In this document: positions 13,063-24,433 of the stretch, in pieces
Layout of the letters: each line of letters begins with the position of its first letter
Position numbering within the stretch: the first letter of the stretch is position 1
DNA from: Trifolium pratense
Lineage: Eukaryota; Streptophyta; Magnoliopsida; Fabales; Fabaceae
Direction: 5' to 3'
Assembly (NCBI RefSeq): GCF_020283565.1
Contig: NC_060063.1
Span: 48,444,856-48,508,855 of the forward strand
DNA: 64,000 nt
The notes under the pieces: model-generated
The model's database searches: none
What the model was told of the DNA's origin: nothing
What the model saw: only the letters and a program-made list of their open reading frames with translations
Translations under genes and position numbers: made by a program

Positions 13063-15540
13063 TCAAACTTGAATGCTATCCATAACTTCCTCGATAGTAA
13101 CAAATCGACCATTTTCTATGGAAACTTGTGCTGCAACTCCAATAGCAACAGATATCAATCCATCTTGAAGATCCACAGTAGGAACCTTTTCACCTTTACC
13201 TCTAATAGCAGCCAAGAAGTTAAGATGTTCTAGATAGCTAGACCCATGGTGTAATCCATCATATCTGTAGGAGGCCGAAAAAACAATCCAAAACAATTTC
13301 ATTATAATAAGATCAAGTTTCATTTCACCGTCTCAAAGTTTCATTAATTAATTCATGAAATATTTAACACAAACACAAGGTACTACCCACTTTATCCGGG
13401 GATCTTCTGCTTTCAAACTCTGGACACCATCTCGTCCTGCCTCGCGTGTTCCAAACCGCACAACACTTTCAGGAACGAAGGCCTCTCCCTGTTAAAAATA
13501 TGTTTAAATGTTTATGGAAATATATATAGTAATCATCTTGGCATTTATGCACTAAATAAACTCATGCAAGAAATACATGTTGCATCTTGCATGTTTAGTA
13601 TAGTTTTAAATCGTGTATAATAATCATTGAAATGTTACCACTTACGGGGAGAATTTTACCTTTCCAATATCACCAACAACAGATATTTCTTGTTCATTTT
13701 TACTCCCTTCAGCAAACATACACAGGTCAAGCATACCTCGAGAACCGTTGTCAAATTCAACTATAACATATGCATTGTCAATAATATCTGGCACCTGCGA
13801 AAAGTAAACCGGTCAATAGCAATAATAATACAAAACAACAATACTTAGACAGAAACTTCATTTGCTAGATTAAGTATATTATAATATACAGAGATTATAA
13901 TCAGCATTTAATTAAGGAATCATATGCACTAGCACAGAGATTTATAATTGAAGCTTGGTCTCATTGTAACTACAAATGCCACATCTAGTCTACCTTTCCA
14001 TCATATATTTCATCCTTGTGATTAACATCAATAGCTCCAGAAGCCATAACACGAACAGGATTTGCACCAACAAAGAGCCTCATGAGATCAAAAAAGTGGC
14101 AACACTTCTCTACCAGAGTTCCGCCTGAGTTAATATTGAACCGATTCCAATTGTTCACCTATGACCAATATCATTCTATTAGCTTGTTCAATACTAGAAT
14201 CAAAACAGGTAATGTAACCTCAATTGGTGGTATAAAATCTAACCTTAACCAAGAAAGGAAACCTGTGCTCCCGAATTGATACCATTCTAACATGTCCAAG
14301 GCTTCCTCCGTTAACTATTTCTATCAGTTTTGCAACAGGTGGCATGTATCTGTATTCAAGTCCAACCTGCACCAGTATATCTGGTCGCTTTCGAGCAGCA
14401 TGAACAACCTAATTCAAACGCATAACAGTATGTCTATAAGTAAGTGCAAACGGGGGACATGTTGTTCAGCCAATGGTTAGACCAAGTTTTGAAACTGCAG
14501 TCATGTATTGTGAAGACATCAAAAACCTTGACGTCGCAGACCATTTTTTAAAACACCGATAAGATATCCAAACAACTTGTTATTTGACAAGACAAACCTC
14601 TTTGCAATGAGAGACGGTTGTGCAGAGCGGCTTTTCTACCAATACATGATGGGGTTTTGAATGATTGATTATGTCCATAAGAATGTTGTAGTGAGTCATG
14701 TTAGGAGTGGATACCACCAAAACATCACATAGTCCACTGTCCAACAACTCCTTGTGACCTGAGAAAACCTTCACAAATCACAAATTCATTCATTTACCAC
14801 ACTATCTTCTTAACTAAACTATCATCAAAATACCAATAATGTCCATCCAGATAATTGTACAGTGATAGATTAAGGCCATTCTTTCTTTGAGAAAATAATT
14901 CCAGTTTTAGTTTACAAAACTGTCATCTTATCTTCAATTTGTTTCAGGTTTTCAAAGATTAATACCAAAAATATTGAAAACACTATTGTATAGCGCTTTA
15001 AAACGATGTAGCATCTTATGATTCTCAATGAATAGGTGAATTAGTTGATGTTATTATAATTAAAAAAAAAAACAATGATTAGTGTGTGTTTGGATACATT
15101 CATGTAACTTCAAGTTGGAATCAATTCTGCAACCAAAATCAACTATACTAACCAAACATGTCAAAATTAATTATACACCTTTAGAATCCATTTAGGCTTC
15201 TTCATAAGTGAAAACAAACATACATGTATTCAAACATAAACACTCTACATTCAACTCATTTATAGCCATAAACAATTAATTCAAAATCAATTTTTTTTCG
15301 CCACAGAACCAAAACAAACAAGAAAGAAAGAGCATGTGAATATGATGATGATACCTTGAGAGGCCAAGAAAAGGAGTGTGCTAATTGAAGGGCAAGTTGT
15401 TGAGAGGGGATATGAGGGTCAGCAATGGCAACAACAGCCACAGCTTCGTTACGAAGATGATGCAAATTGATGAGATGTTCTCTTCCCATCATTCCAACAC
15501 CAATTATTCCATACTTTATTACTGTTGTTGCTGTGGCCAT
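13063..15540 (-). CDS. Gfo/Idh/MocA-family NAD(P)-dependent oxidoreductase
   Basis: Seven coding exons in transcript order: 15540-15355, 14768-14598, 14408-14244, 14158-13994, 13794-13660, 13488-13391, 13264-13063. They total 1,122 nt in frame (373 aa, usual for plant members). Seen: an N-terminal Rossmann dinucleotide-binding motif GVGMMG (about residues 14-19) after a beta strand; an EKP motif ([10 protein letters not shown], about residue 109), which in this family carries the active-site lysine; and a C-terminal alpha/beta domain ending in [20 protein letters not shown]. Known of the family: members oxidise or reduce sugars, inositols or related substrates with NAD(P)H. The substrate of plant members such as At4g17370 is not known to me, so none is assigned. 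No targeting peptide is obvious, suggesting a cytosolic protein. The ATG was chosen because the Rossmann motif follows directly. Confidence 0.9.
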
Positions 15541-15748
15541 GATAATGGATTTTGATTTTGATTTGATTCTTGAATAATTCAACAACACTTCACTCACTCA
15601 CTCACTCACTCACTCTTTAGCTTGATGGGTTTTGTTTTGGTTTCTCAAATAATATCTCAATGAATAAACTTGTTGCGTATCCGAATCCGACAAAATCAAC
15701 AACCTCTGCAAAACATAGTCACTCAATTGTCTTCTTCCTTCATTTGTT
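15541..15748 (-). promoter_or_regulatory. 5' leader and proximal promoter of the oxidoreductase gene
   Basis: Includes a CACT/ACTC microsatellite at about 15587-15616 just upstream of the start codon, which reads as a GAGT repeat in the sense direction. This kind of purine-rich leader repeat is common in plant 5' UTRs. No clear TATA box was identified. Confidence 0.4.
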
Positions 15749-15788
15749 AATATAACCGCTGTTTAAAATTAAGGATTAAAATTATTAA

Positions 15789-15953
15789 AGAGTGAGTGTC
15801 GGACGTCAGGACCGGGATTCTAGCTCAATTGGCAGAAATGTTGAAATTACTAGTGTTGGACGTCAGGACCGGGATTCGAACCCCGGTCACTCCACTCTGT
15901 GTGTGTGAGTTTTCAATGGCTTTGCCATTTCGTCTATCAACCAAAAAAAAAAA
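15789..15953 (+). mobile_element. tRNA-derived SINE with 40-bp target-site duplication
   Basis: The element carries an A-box-like TAGCTCAATTGGCA at about 15821, a B-box-like ATTCGAACCCC at about 15874, and an A-rich 3' tail ending at 15953. It is flanked by near-perfect 40-bp direct repeats (15749-15788 and 15954-15993) that differ at one base. A block beginning GGACGTCAGGACCGGGATTC occurs twice inside it (about 15800 and 15858), so the head is internally rearranged. It is not a functional tRNA gene. Confidence 0.8.
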
Positions 15954-16076
15954 AATATAACCACTGTTTAAAATTAAGGATTAAAATTATTAATAAAAAC
16001 AACTATTACTAATGTGTTTGAAATTTTAACAGATGAAAGTTGTGTTTTTTCTTGTTACAAATATATCAACTTTTAC

Positions 16077-16183
16077 GGGTTCGAACAATTTTTTAGTCGG
16101 ACTTTACTTATCTCGTGACCAAACTCGAACTATTAGGGCTTATTTTCCCCTAGGAACCAGAGGGTTATAAACCAAAAAAAAAA
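16077..16183 (+). mobile_element. 5'-truncated SINE
   Basis: It starts inside the B box (CGGGTTCGAAC) and ends in an A-rich tail (AACCAAAAAAA). The flanking 13-bp direct repeat ATATCAACTTTTA lies at 16064-16076 and 16184-16196. Truncated retroposition explains the missing A box. Confidence 0.75.
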
Positions 16184-16196
16184 ATATCAACTTTTA

Positions 16197-19100
16197 TTTT
16201 TATTAAAAATATTACTACAAGTGTGTATTTTTGTTTTTATGCCATGATTTTACTAGAAACCTTAAAATTGTAACCTTTTTTTTAATGGCCCTTAAAATTG
16301 TAACCTAATAATTTAATCTTTAATTTGAGACCGGTTAAAGGTAAAACTTAATCAGGTTATGGATATTTCAAATAAGATTAGCATCTAGCTGCTACTGGTG
16401 GAGATAAGTACTATGTCATTCATTGTTCACCAAAAAATTCATTTGCTTTTCTAAACTCATTTGATTTTGTTTGGTAGATCTTAAATGGTTTTAAAAAAAA
16501 TGAAGGATATTATTCTTTATTTATATGAAATGAAATATGAAAAGAAAAAATTGTCTCCTCCATTGGCTGTTTTTTTCAATATAAAATTTACAATGTTAGC
16601 AAATAAAAAGTCAATGATATGTTTTTAAAATCTGATTACCCCAAAAAATTCATCACATTACCATTTCATTTTTTTTTTATAAATAGATTTCAATATTTTG
16701 AAAACTGGTTCTACATAAATTTTGTGAAACTCGTTAATTCAATAGAAAAGAATGTAGTATTAAAAAGAATGTGACCAAAAATATGTTTACATATAGTTTA
16801 AAATTCTGATTAAAGCTCTACTAATTTAGACTGGTGCATGAAACTCAGTCCTGGTCCATTTGTCTCCTTCTAAAGGAAACTAACACATGCTCCAAAATGC
16901 ATTTCAGTATCACCTTGAGATTTAAACAATTTTATCAATAGTTTCACCAGCATCCATCTATATAGTGTATAAACCCTTGTTTGTTGCTTAATTAAAAGGG
17001 AACCTTAGGACATGCATAAGCATAAAACTGGTTCTGCATAAGCATAAGCATAACCTTAGGATTAGCAGATTACCGGCTATAAAAAACGTTATTACATTGT
17101 TTCATTCTATTTCTAGTTGCTGTGATCAAAGTACAAAAAAGTGATGTTTGCAATTGGATTGTCAAACTGTAGTAAGCATGTTGAAATAATCTGAAGGTTA
17201 AAGATTGGTTAACGTATTCGCAGTTTCGCACCAAGAAACAAGCAATCTGATTGCTTTGTGATTGCTAATAAGTTTCAAACAAAAAGCCTTGTCCTTACCT
17301 CATTTATAATTAAACATCAATATCATTGACAAGGAAACAACTAGCCAAACTAAAATAGACACGTATTGAAATTATCTAGACTTGATTAAACAGAAACTCA
17401 ATTAACCTTGGAACTGATAAATGAGAAGTTGTATCATCTATAACTGCCGCAAAAATGAAAGCATTGGCTGTATATTATGGGCTTATAGCTTCTTATTTAT
17501 AACTGTTTTTTTCTTCTTGATAAACATAAGGGCAATTTTGTGCTATAATAAGGCCACATATTGGCACGGCAGCTAAAATATTCGGTGAATGACAAATCAC
17601 TGCTGGCAGGAAAGTGCCATTGCATCAATGGATTAATTTGACATGAACAGCAACCAAAACTGACATAAAGGAACAACAAACAATAACAGACAGGATTTAC
17701 AGAGAACAACAGCAAAAGTTAATGATCCCTAAAGAAAATATGACTTTCTTTGCAGAAATTGACTTAAAAATACTAAACAGTTAAGAAACCCTGTAGATAG
17801 AGCATTCTTGCCCCCTTCATCAACAAAGGAAAAATTGTGGTGATTGTATTTATAACTCTTTTTAGTATGGTTTTTAAGCTTTTGTGATGTGAGACAAATG
17901 ACAAAGTTGTGCTAGAATTTTAGGACTCCACAAATACAAACTAGTATGCGGATTATAATTTTGCTTGAGGTAGATCATATCTTGATTAAAGAGCTTTCTA
18001 AAATTCATTCTCACATGTTACCGTGGAGGTTATTTGATGTAAACTTCAGGAGTCAACAAAGTCATTTAAAAATGACTCGAGTGACGGTGATGGGGACTAT
18101 AATCTGCTTCCTATTTTCTCAACACGTCGACTAAAAATAATAATTAAAGAAACAAAACACATTGAAAAATCTGCAGAAATGAATAAAAACAAATAACCAT
18201 CTCCAACCAAATGGGTAATGCAGAGAACAAAACACAGTAGGTCATAAAAATGGAGCATGCAAAGTGGGGGTGCTAAACCAAATGATAACATAGTTTATCA
18301 ATGGAAGAGGGAACAAACGTACGAATTCCAAGTCTAAAACAGGTAACACCACACTATATAAAACATGACAAACATGACCTCTGCCAGCAATGGAAAAACT
18401 TGGGCCGACCTCTAAAGGCAACAAGATCACCGGTGACTGAGGCTCAAACAGTTTGCAGCAGATCTGCTTGAGGGTGTGTAGCTTTGGAAAGACAACTTCA
18501 ATAAGTGGGTTTGACGACAAACTAAGAAAAATGGATGCTTGGAGTTGCAAATACAAAAGCTGACCACATATCAGCGCTGCTCTAACTCCTTTAACCGGTG
18601 GGTTGTGTGGGCTGGTGGTAGCTTTAAAAATTCAACCACTAAATGGCCTAATACAAAAGTGGGCTATTAATATTATGAAGGGCTTGATGGATTATTCTAT
18701 GGGCTCAAAGCCATACAGACACCTCTAATTCTGAAGGTTTTCAGAGGCATCGCGAAAGAGCTACCCTGACCCTGGAGGGCTCTTTCTTGCGGAGATGTAT
18801 AGTGGTTATTCTAGAAGGTCAGCATATATCTCCATAAGATGTCTCAAATGAAGCTAATTATTATAGATTAATCATAAATTTATCTAACTGTCAAATATAC
18901 GCTTTCATAGTGGTGCATAACCCATGAAAACATAATCCAACTAAATTTATCATGACGTTTCTTGTTAGTATGCCACACATGGATGTAAGAGCACCGATAT
19001 TAATAAAAAAATTAGTTACCATACTTATTAAACTGAAAATGGTACTAACATTTCTTACAAGACATCCATAAATCCTTCAAAAATGGGTTACCTACCTCTA

Positions 19101-19263
19101 TATGAAATCCATGAAAACCAGTTACTAAAAAGGATTCATACACTTGAAAGATAACAGCCAAACTCCAAGTTCCAATTCCCTAACTAAAATACAAGATTTC
19201 AGTATCCTCGAGGAACAAGACCAAAAGATCATAACTTATTTTTTTTAAAAAAAATAAGGCCAG
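16197..19263. other. AT-rich intergenic spacer, no gene recognised
   Basis: About 3 kb with only short frames of biased composition on both strands. It contains a short GCATAAGCATA repeat near 17015-17055 and an imperfect palindrome at 18751-18791. The minus strand of the right part could belong to a long 3' UTR or 3' intron of the 52-aa gene at 20179. Nothing coding is supported. Confidence 0.45.
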
Positions 19264-19271
19264 CAACAGTC

Positions 19272-19593
19272 ATGGACGGATCCAGAAATTTTAGTAAGTG
19301 GGGTCAAAATTATAACGTAAAAAAATATAAATTGTTATTTATATAATTTTAACATTTTCTTATACAATATTACTTATTTTGGTTTATTAGTCAATACTCT
19401 TAAGATACTCATTAGTATTATAAATTAGTCTTATTAATTTTATATTTGTTATAGTGTAATAAATTGACTATATAAAAACGATAATACCAGATATATGGGG
19501 TCACATAGCATAAATAAGACTAGTATTAACTAAAAATGTAATAGGCAAGTGGGGTCGGCTGACCCCACTGCCCCCACACTAAATCCGTCCCTG
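19272..19593. mobile_element. hAT-like MITE
   Basis: The termini are short inverted repeats: CATGGACGGAT at the left, and CAGGGACGGAT read inward from the right, like common plant hAT ends. The 8-bp sequence CAACAGTC flanks it at 19264-19271 and 19594-19601; one terminal base is ambiguous, so 7 or 8 bp. The interior is AT-rich and non-coding, with GTGGGGTC-type motifs near both ends. Confidence 0.65.
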
Positions 19594-19601
19594 CAACAGT
19601 C

Positions 19602-20178
19602 GAGAATCAGGAGGTTTTTCTTCTTGCTTATGATGAAAAACAAAAACAAAAACATCATGTGCATACCGAAAATTCCTATACCAATAAAATGAGTAAAGTG
19701 TATAACAATGAACTCCATAAGTAAAAAATGTAAACACAATGGCATGTATACGGAGAGTTCATAATCATCAGGTGAACAACTACTTAGAAGATTTGGAATG
19801 TCAATGCATTTACAAATGAACAAATGATAGATCTGTCAAAGCCTCTAACCTAAAATTAAGCATTTCCACCAAACATAGCCAATGACAAACCCAAATCTAC
19901 TAAATCAAAGTCTTCTCACCTCATCACTATCACCACCATTACCACCACCACCATGTCTCTATATCAAAACCTTGTTCCTGAAATATCATCAATGCACATT
20001 AAAATTTCTTCAAATTTCAAACACCCACATTTGGATCAACTAAAAAAAACACAATTTCAACTGAATTAAACAGCCAAACATGAAATTAAAAATTAGAAAT
20101 ATATAATTGATTAATTTGATAAATGATTGATTCAAAAAAATTGGGAATTTGGAAGAATTGAAAAAAGAAAGGGCACAC
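19602..20178 (-). other. Likely 3' UTR region of the 52-aa protein gene
   Basis: Directly after the stop codon the minus strand reads GTGTGCCC, which could be an intron donor. A plausible acceptor (ATATTTCAG, then GAACAAGG) follows near 19980. This would put an intron in the 3' UTR. It is inference from splice-like motifs only. Confidence 0.3.
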
Positions 20179-20430
20179 CTACGTCTGTTTGGTGTAGGAG
20201 GAAGAAGAAGGAACGCGTTTGTTACGGAACATCATGTAACCGACCGGTAAAACAACTCCGATCATCATTACGACGGCTCCGATTAGGTATCTGAGTGGAC
20301 TTGGAGGCTCAACCTCAATGAAGGTTCTAATCTGCATCAGAATTGGGATTTGATTAGATTTTCGAATTGAATAATTTGGGAAGAAAAACCCTAGAAAATG
20401 TTGATTGAAAACAGATCTACTTACAGGCAT
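20179..20430 (-). CDS. 52-aa single-pass membrane protein, conserved plant hypothetical
   Basis: Two coding exons: 20430-20425 (ATG CCT only) and 20331-20179, with GTAAGT and TGATGCAG at the junctions. The spliced product starts MPIRTFIEVEPPSP, has one hydrophobic segment (about residues 16-35, LRYLIGAVVMMIGVVLPVGY) and a basic Ser-rich C-terminus ending YTKQT. The unspliced 83-aa reading of this region is an artefact of translating the intron. The family appears plant-wide (from memory, similar to the small unknown proteins At4g17310/At5g47455). The function is unknown to me. One membrane span with a short tail would suit an organelle or endomembrane anchor or small complex subunit, but nothing proves it. 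Confidence 0.7.
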   Translation of the reverse strand: MPVSRSVFNQHFLGFFFPNYSIRKSNQIPILMQIRTFIEVEPPSPLRYLIGAVVMMIGVVLPVGYMMFRNKRVPSSSSYTKQT

Positions 20431-20598
20431 GTTTTGCAGTGTCGTTCGGTTCAGTCTCTTTCAGTTATGGAAGATTCTCCTCTGCATCTGAAGATGGTGA
20501 AATCAAATGAAATGAATGAGTTTAATTAATTTGTGTTACATTTGAATACCATTTTCCATTGTAATTTTTTTCTAGTTTTATTTTAGGCAAAATTATAC
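20431..20598 (-). promoter_or_regulatory. 5' leader/promoter of the 52-aa protein gene
   Basis: Short upstream region with a pyrimidine/purine-mixed leader next to the ATG, then AT-rich DNA. A SINE begins about 180 bp upstream of the start codon. No defined TATA box can be assigned. Confidence 0.35.
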
Positions 20599-20612
20599 TA
20601 GTAGATGTATTT

Positions 20613-20813
20613 TATTTTTTTTCCCATGAAATTGATATGAAGTTTCCGATATTCGTCTTGTAAGATGTGTGGGGCACACAAGTTGGGGCTTATAAGGTGG
20701 GTTCTTTTATCTCAATCCCAACCGAATTTTCTCGGTATACATGAGTCAGAAATCGAACTTCTGACCACATACTTAATAGAATCAATATTGTTACCACTTA
20801 TATCAATTCATTA
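20613..20813 (-). mobile_element. SINE, minus orientation
   Basis: Read on the minus strand it has a B-box-like AGAAGTTCGATTTCTGAC and ends in an A-rich tail (the T-run at about 20611-20622 on +). A 14-bp direct repeat TAGTAGATGTATTT flanks it (about 20599-20612 and 20814-20827). Confidence 0.65.
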
Positions 20814-20934
20814 TAGTAGATGTATTTATCTTATTTATTTATAACTTGTTAATCTTTTATCTTTAATTTTTTCATATCTTAATAAAAACACATGAATTCA
20901 TCGTTTATTTAAAAAAAAAATTATACAACTAATC

Positions 20935-21200
20935 AACCATAGTTGTTTATGTTAAATATGTTTGGATCTCAACTCCAAAAGTTAGCTCAAAGGGTGAGGT
21001 TGCCCTCACATATTTATATACTTCACATTCCGGGAACCTAAGCAGTGTAGGACTTCAAACAATTTCCAACAACACATTCAACACCCACCCTCACGCCTAG
21101 TGCGGTCCTGGGTCAAATGTCCACATTGCAGTCTTTAACCCGGCTCTGATACCATGTTAAAATCAGAGATACACAAATAAGAAAAGAGAAAGACAACTAG
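20935..21200 (-). mobile_element. Solo-LTR/primer-binding-site remnant of an LTR retrotransposon
   Basis: On the minus strand the sequence holds TGGTATCAGAGC (the common initiator-tRNA-Met primer-binding site; GCTCTGATACCA on + at about 21142-21153), followed by LTR- or UTR-like DNA with conserved text such as GTGAGGGCAACCTCACCC near 21000. No gag or pol was found nearby. Boundaries are approximate. Confidence 0.5.
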
Positions 21201-21533
21201 AGTTTCAATAGAATATTATCATTGCATTAGCTTAACATTACAAAAAGGTTATTAAAGAATATATAATAAAACATAATAGACTCTAAAATAACAGGCTCAA
21301 TAACATAGACTATTATTATCTAACAGTTTATACGTGTGACCATTGTCAGCAATCATTGTCTTGTGAGAAAGTAAGCGATTTACCATTTTCAGCAATAGCA
21401 ATCTTCATATATTGTTTATGCAGCTAGCTGTTGAGTTTTGTTTTGAATATGTCTTAAAGATAAATTACCATTATCAACAATCATCATTGTTTATACATAT
21501 GGCCAGTTTTGGGGATTTCAATTTAGAGTATAA
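21201..21533. other. AT-rich spacer, no gene
   Basis: Low-complexity AT-rich DNA between the LTR remnant and a Helitron end. A few CAGCAATC/ATTGTC-type short repeats are visible; nothing coding. Confidence 0.4.
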
Positions 21534-21565
21534 CTAGTCTCTCTCCCGTGCGTTGCACGGGTTCG
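21534..21565 (-). mobile_element. Helitron 3' terminus
   Basis: On the minus strand a perfect 7-bp hairpin (CCCGTGC, loop, GCACGGG) is followed by AGAGAGA and the terminal CTAG, then T. That is the classical Helitron 3' end inserted in an AT dinucleotide. The body should extend to higher coordinates, but I could not fix a 5' TC terminus. Confidence 0.6.
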
Positions 21566-21655
21566 ACGGAACATCATTTATATGTCAATCATGAATGTTG
21601 TCAATAATGATAAATTAAACATAATTAAATGGACTAAGTAGTAATATTCAAGGGA

Positions 21656-21760
21656 TAAGTACAATACAAAAGTGAACCACTCTATTGTTTGATGGCTCTA
21701 TCACATCGAGTTTTATAGTAGAGTCTTCAAAGACCCATGACATGTATAAAATTTAACTTT
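21656..21760. repeat. Copy 1 of a dispersed repeat (also at 25597)
   Basis: About 100 bp beginning ATAAGTACAATACAAAAGTG is repeated with few changes at 25597-25703. Both copies are followed after some distance by GCGC-containing text and GGTCAACWTCTAAAT. Probably part of the Helitron-like family ending at 21534. Confidence 0.7.
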
Positions 21761-22764
21761 TACCCCTTATTTTTGTACTATTAATATAGTTCTAAAGGAC
21801 AAATATCAATGAATTAAAAAGAAAACTTCATTAAAGTATAGTTTACAAATTTTACGCGCTAGGTCAACTTCTAAATTAGGCGTTGACAATTTTGCTTACA
21901 CATGCATTGAAAGTAATTTAACAAAGAAAAAAAATAATTGTTTTTGTTAAATTAATCTATGTTCCAAAAAACTGACCAATGCATGTAAATATGTAATAGG
22001 AAATTCCAAAAGGAACACATGGAATAAAATGGTTAGAGGAAAATCACACCAATGAGTGATTATCTTAAAATTATCAAGTTTTTTCATTAATTAAGTGATG
22101 GATTTTTATAGAACTATGATATCAGCTATATTCTAATTAACACCTTTCTGAAAATATATGTCCACTATAAGCAGTTGTATTCCTTGAACGATGTATTTGT
22201 GATGGCTATGTATGGTTGTATTTATAGAAAATAAGTGTGTAGAATCTCTAGTGTTATTAGAAGTTTCAATATGCATGCATGACTGTCAAAGGAATTATCA
22301 TTTATTTTAATCAGCGTTAAATTAAATGAGAAAATTATTAGCCGATGCATGTTAAAGAAGTATAAGAGAAAAAATATATGTGTATTTTGCTAACCTTTTT
22401 ATATTCTGTACATCATTGAAGAATGAAAATTGTGAGTTGCCTAGTTGCAATAAATTCACTACAAACATAATCTTGTACGTGTTACAACATGTTAATATTA
22501 GGATTATCAAAATATTTAGTTATTGCATGGTCATTGTAAATATTAATTTATTTAAAGTAGAATACATACTTAAAATTTATTTTGCTTAAGTGTATATTTG
22601 AATTTAATATCTAACTCAAATTTGGTTGTAACTACTTCTCAAATTTCTTGATTAGAAACAAATTGTCAATAAATAATTAGGAAAAGAACTTGATTTAAGT
22701 GGATAACCCAATACTAATTTTTGAAGATTGATGGATGATTATATATTTTGAATTTAATATTTAA
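21761..22764. other. AT-rich intergenic DNA, no gene recognised
   Basis: Long AT-rich stretch with no recognisable protein, RNA or boundary motifs apart from scattered short repeats. Confidence 0.4.
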
Positions 22765-23145
22765 ATTGACTTTGGTGTTCCAAATATGGGATTGGTGACA
22801 AATCTAGCGTTAGAGTTTGGCAAGCTTAACAAATGCTCAGCTTAACAAATAATTCCCAAATTCTTCAAGCTTTGGTGTTCCAAATATGAGATTGATGAGA
22901 AATCTGGCCTTACAGTTTTTGGAATAAATCTTGCATTATAGTCTATATAAGCCTCATCCATTAAGGAAATAACAACACATCCAATAACAAAGCATTTTTC
23001 TTTTATTTGCAAAGCTTTGTACATAAAAAATTGAAGACATGAATTTTGTATAGAGAATGATACTGCAAAGCTTATTGTGATTTGTAGCATTAAAAAAATA
23101 TTGAATTTAAATTTATGGAGATCGGGTGTGTTGGAACTCAATGCT
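22765..23145 (-). pseudogene. Duplicated 3'-end fragments of a B3-like gene
   Basis: The text TTGGTGTTCCAAATATGRGATTG occurs at about 22769 and 22873 and again at about 23500 inside the neighbouring B3-like relic. On the minus strand it can be read as NLIFGTPKL, resembling the end of a B3 domain. The copies are partial, mutually diverged and not in one long frame. They look like leftovers of tandem duplication of a last exon. Confidence 0.4.
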
Positions 23146-23550
23146 AGAAATTTCTACACCTGCCGATAATAATTATGATCGAACTTTGTTCTAAAATTCT
23201 AATTTAAAACTGAAATAGATAAATACTGGTATCATAGCATAGTATGTTGTGCGTAAGTAATGATGAAATTCTTCTAAAATTAAACAGACATCTTTCATTG
23301 ATTGGAAGTAGATACTGAGGTGACAATCCCTGAGTTCATGCTGGTGTAATAAAAGAAAGCTTAATTGGAAAACATTGAAGAGGATTCAGCAAATGTAACA
23401 AAACATAAAGCAAGTTGTTGATACACAATAAAATAAAGGATTAGGGAGGAAGAAAGTTAACAATTCTCTGATTGACAAATAGTTCTCAAACTCTTCCAAG
23501 CTTTGGTGTTCCAAATATAAGATTGGTACATTCTCTAAATCTCCCAGTTT

Positions 23551-24433
23551 TCAAGAAGGATGGTCACTCTCACCAATCTTGACATGGCTAGAAGGTGTTG
23601 GGATGTATCCAATGGTACATTTCCACTCCAAACCTTCTTTATCAACCAATTTTAGATATGTTGCATCTTTAGAGAATAGCTTGCTTGCAAAACTATGATA
23701 CTCCATAGTCTGACAAAATCAAAAGAAAGCAAATAAATGAGATGAAAAATAGTCTATATATCTTTAACTAATGAGTCTAAAATAATGAGACATTTTCTTA
23801 AAGAAGGAAGCATATCAAAAAACCAGAGAAGACATCAGATTCAGAACAACAACAAAGCTATATGCAAAGTCACGGTCGTCATGATGATAAGGTAGGCGCA
23901 CTTTCCGTGCATATCCAGGATATTCATCAGGTCCAAACAGAGATCGAGACAAATTAACACATAAATTAGAATACATACATTTACCAATCAGGTTCTTGTA
24001 GTACATATCCTTTAGATTAAAATAAACAATTTTGGCCTAACATAAGTAAAGAAAGCCCCACCCCCAGTGGCACCATCATCAAAATAACAATTACTGATCT
24101 CAGACCATACATGGGTGAAACATAAATCATCACCTCGTATTTCAACAATAACTTCAAACTGATTACCAAAATAATCCACCAACATGTTGTATTTATGCAT
24201 CTCAGATCCAAATTCTTCGACAAACATAGAGGGTAACTTACCAACAAACTATTCAAAACAAAGATGTTAGAAATTTTTTTTGGAAACTGAAGAATCCAAA
24301 TTACTAAGATGTGATAATGAAAGTAATTAACATACCTGAGATTTTGAACATTCAATTTGAAAAGTTCTATATTTGACCTTCACCATATCCAAATAGTTAC
24401 AATCATGGTGAGATGTAGACCAATCAACAGGCT
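23551..24433 (-). pseudogene. B3-like domain protein gene, frameshifted (likely pseudogene)
   Basis: Candidate exons in transcript order: 24433-24336 (encodes PVDWSTSHHDCNYLDMVKVK), 24248-23824 and 23709-23551. A possible first exon starts at the ATG near 25043 (MNFNFTNCFNDSL), but its link is uncertain. The middle exon begins with a B3-like half (FVGKLPSMFVEEFGSEMHKY ... YFGNQFEVIVEI). Near 24010-24020 the frame stops (IL then TAA) and B3-like sequence resumes in another frame (MYYKNLIGKCMYSNLC), consistent with a 1-nt indel. The last exon (YHSFASKLFSKDATYLKLVD) stops early after VKIG. B3 domains bind DNA; this legume set often carries two. Parallel exon structure with the gene at 26545 suggests a local duplicate. 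Confidence 0.5.

Noticed and set aside
15830..15890. Possible tRNA gene
   Set aside because: A- and B-box-like motifs are present but no cloverleaf forms, and the A-rich tail and target duplication show a SINE.
17497..18556. Several minus-strand frames of 64-104 aa
   Set aside because: Hydrophobic low-complexity frames from AT-rich DNA without homology I recognise.
20179..20430. 83-aa unspliced protein
   Set aside because: The middle part is an intron with a good donor and acceptor; the 52-aa spliced form is the coherent product.
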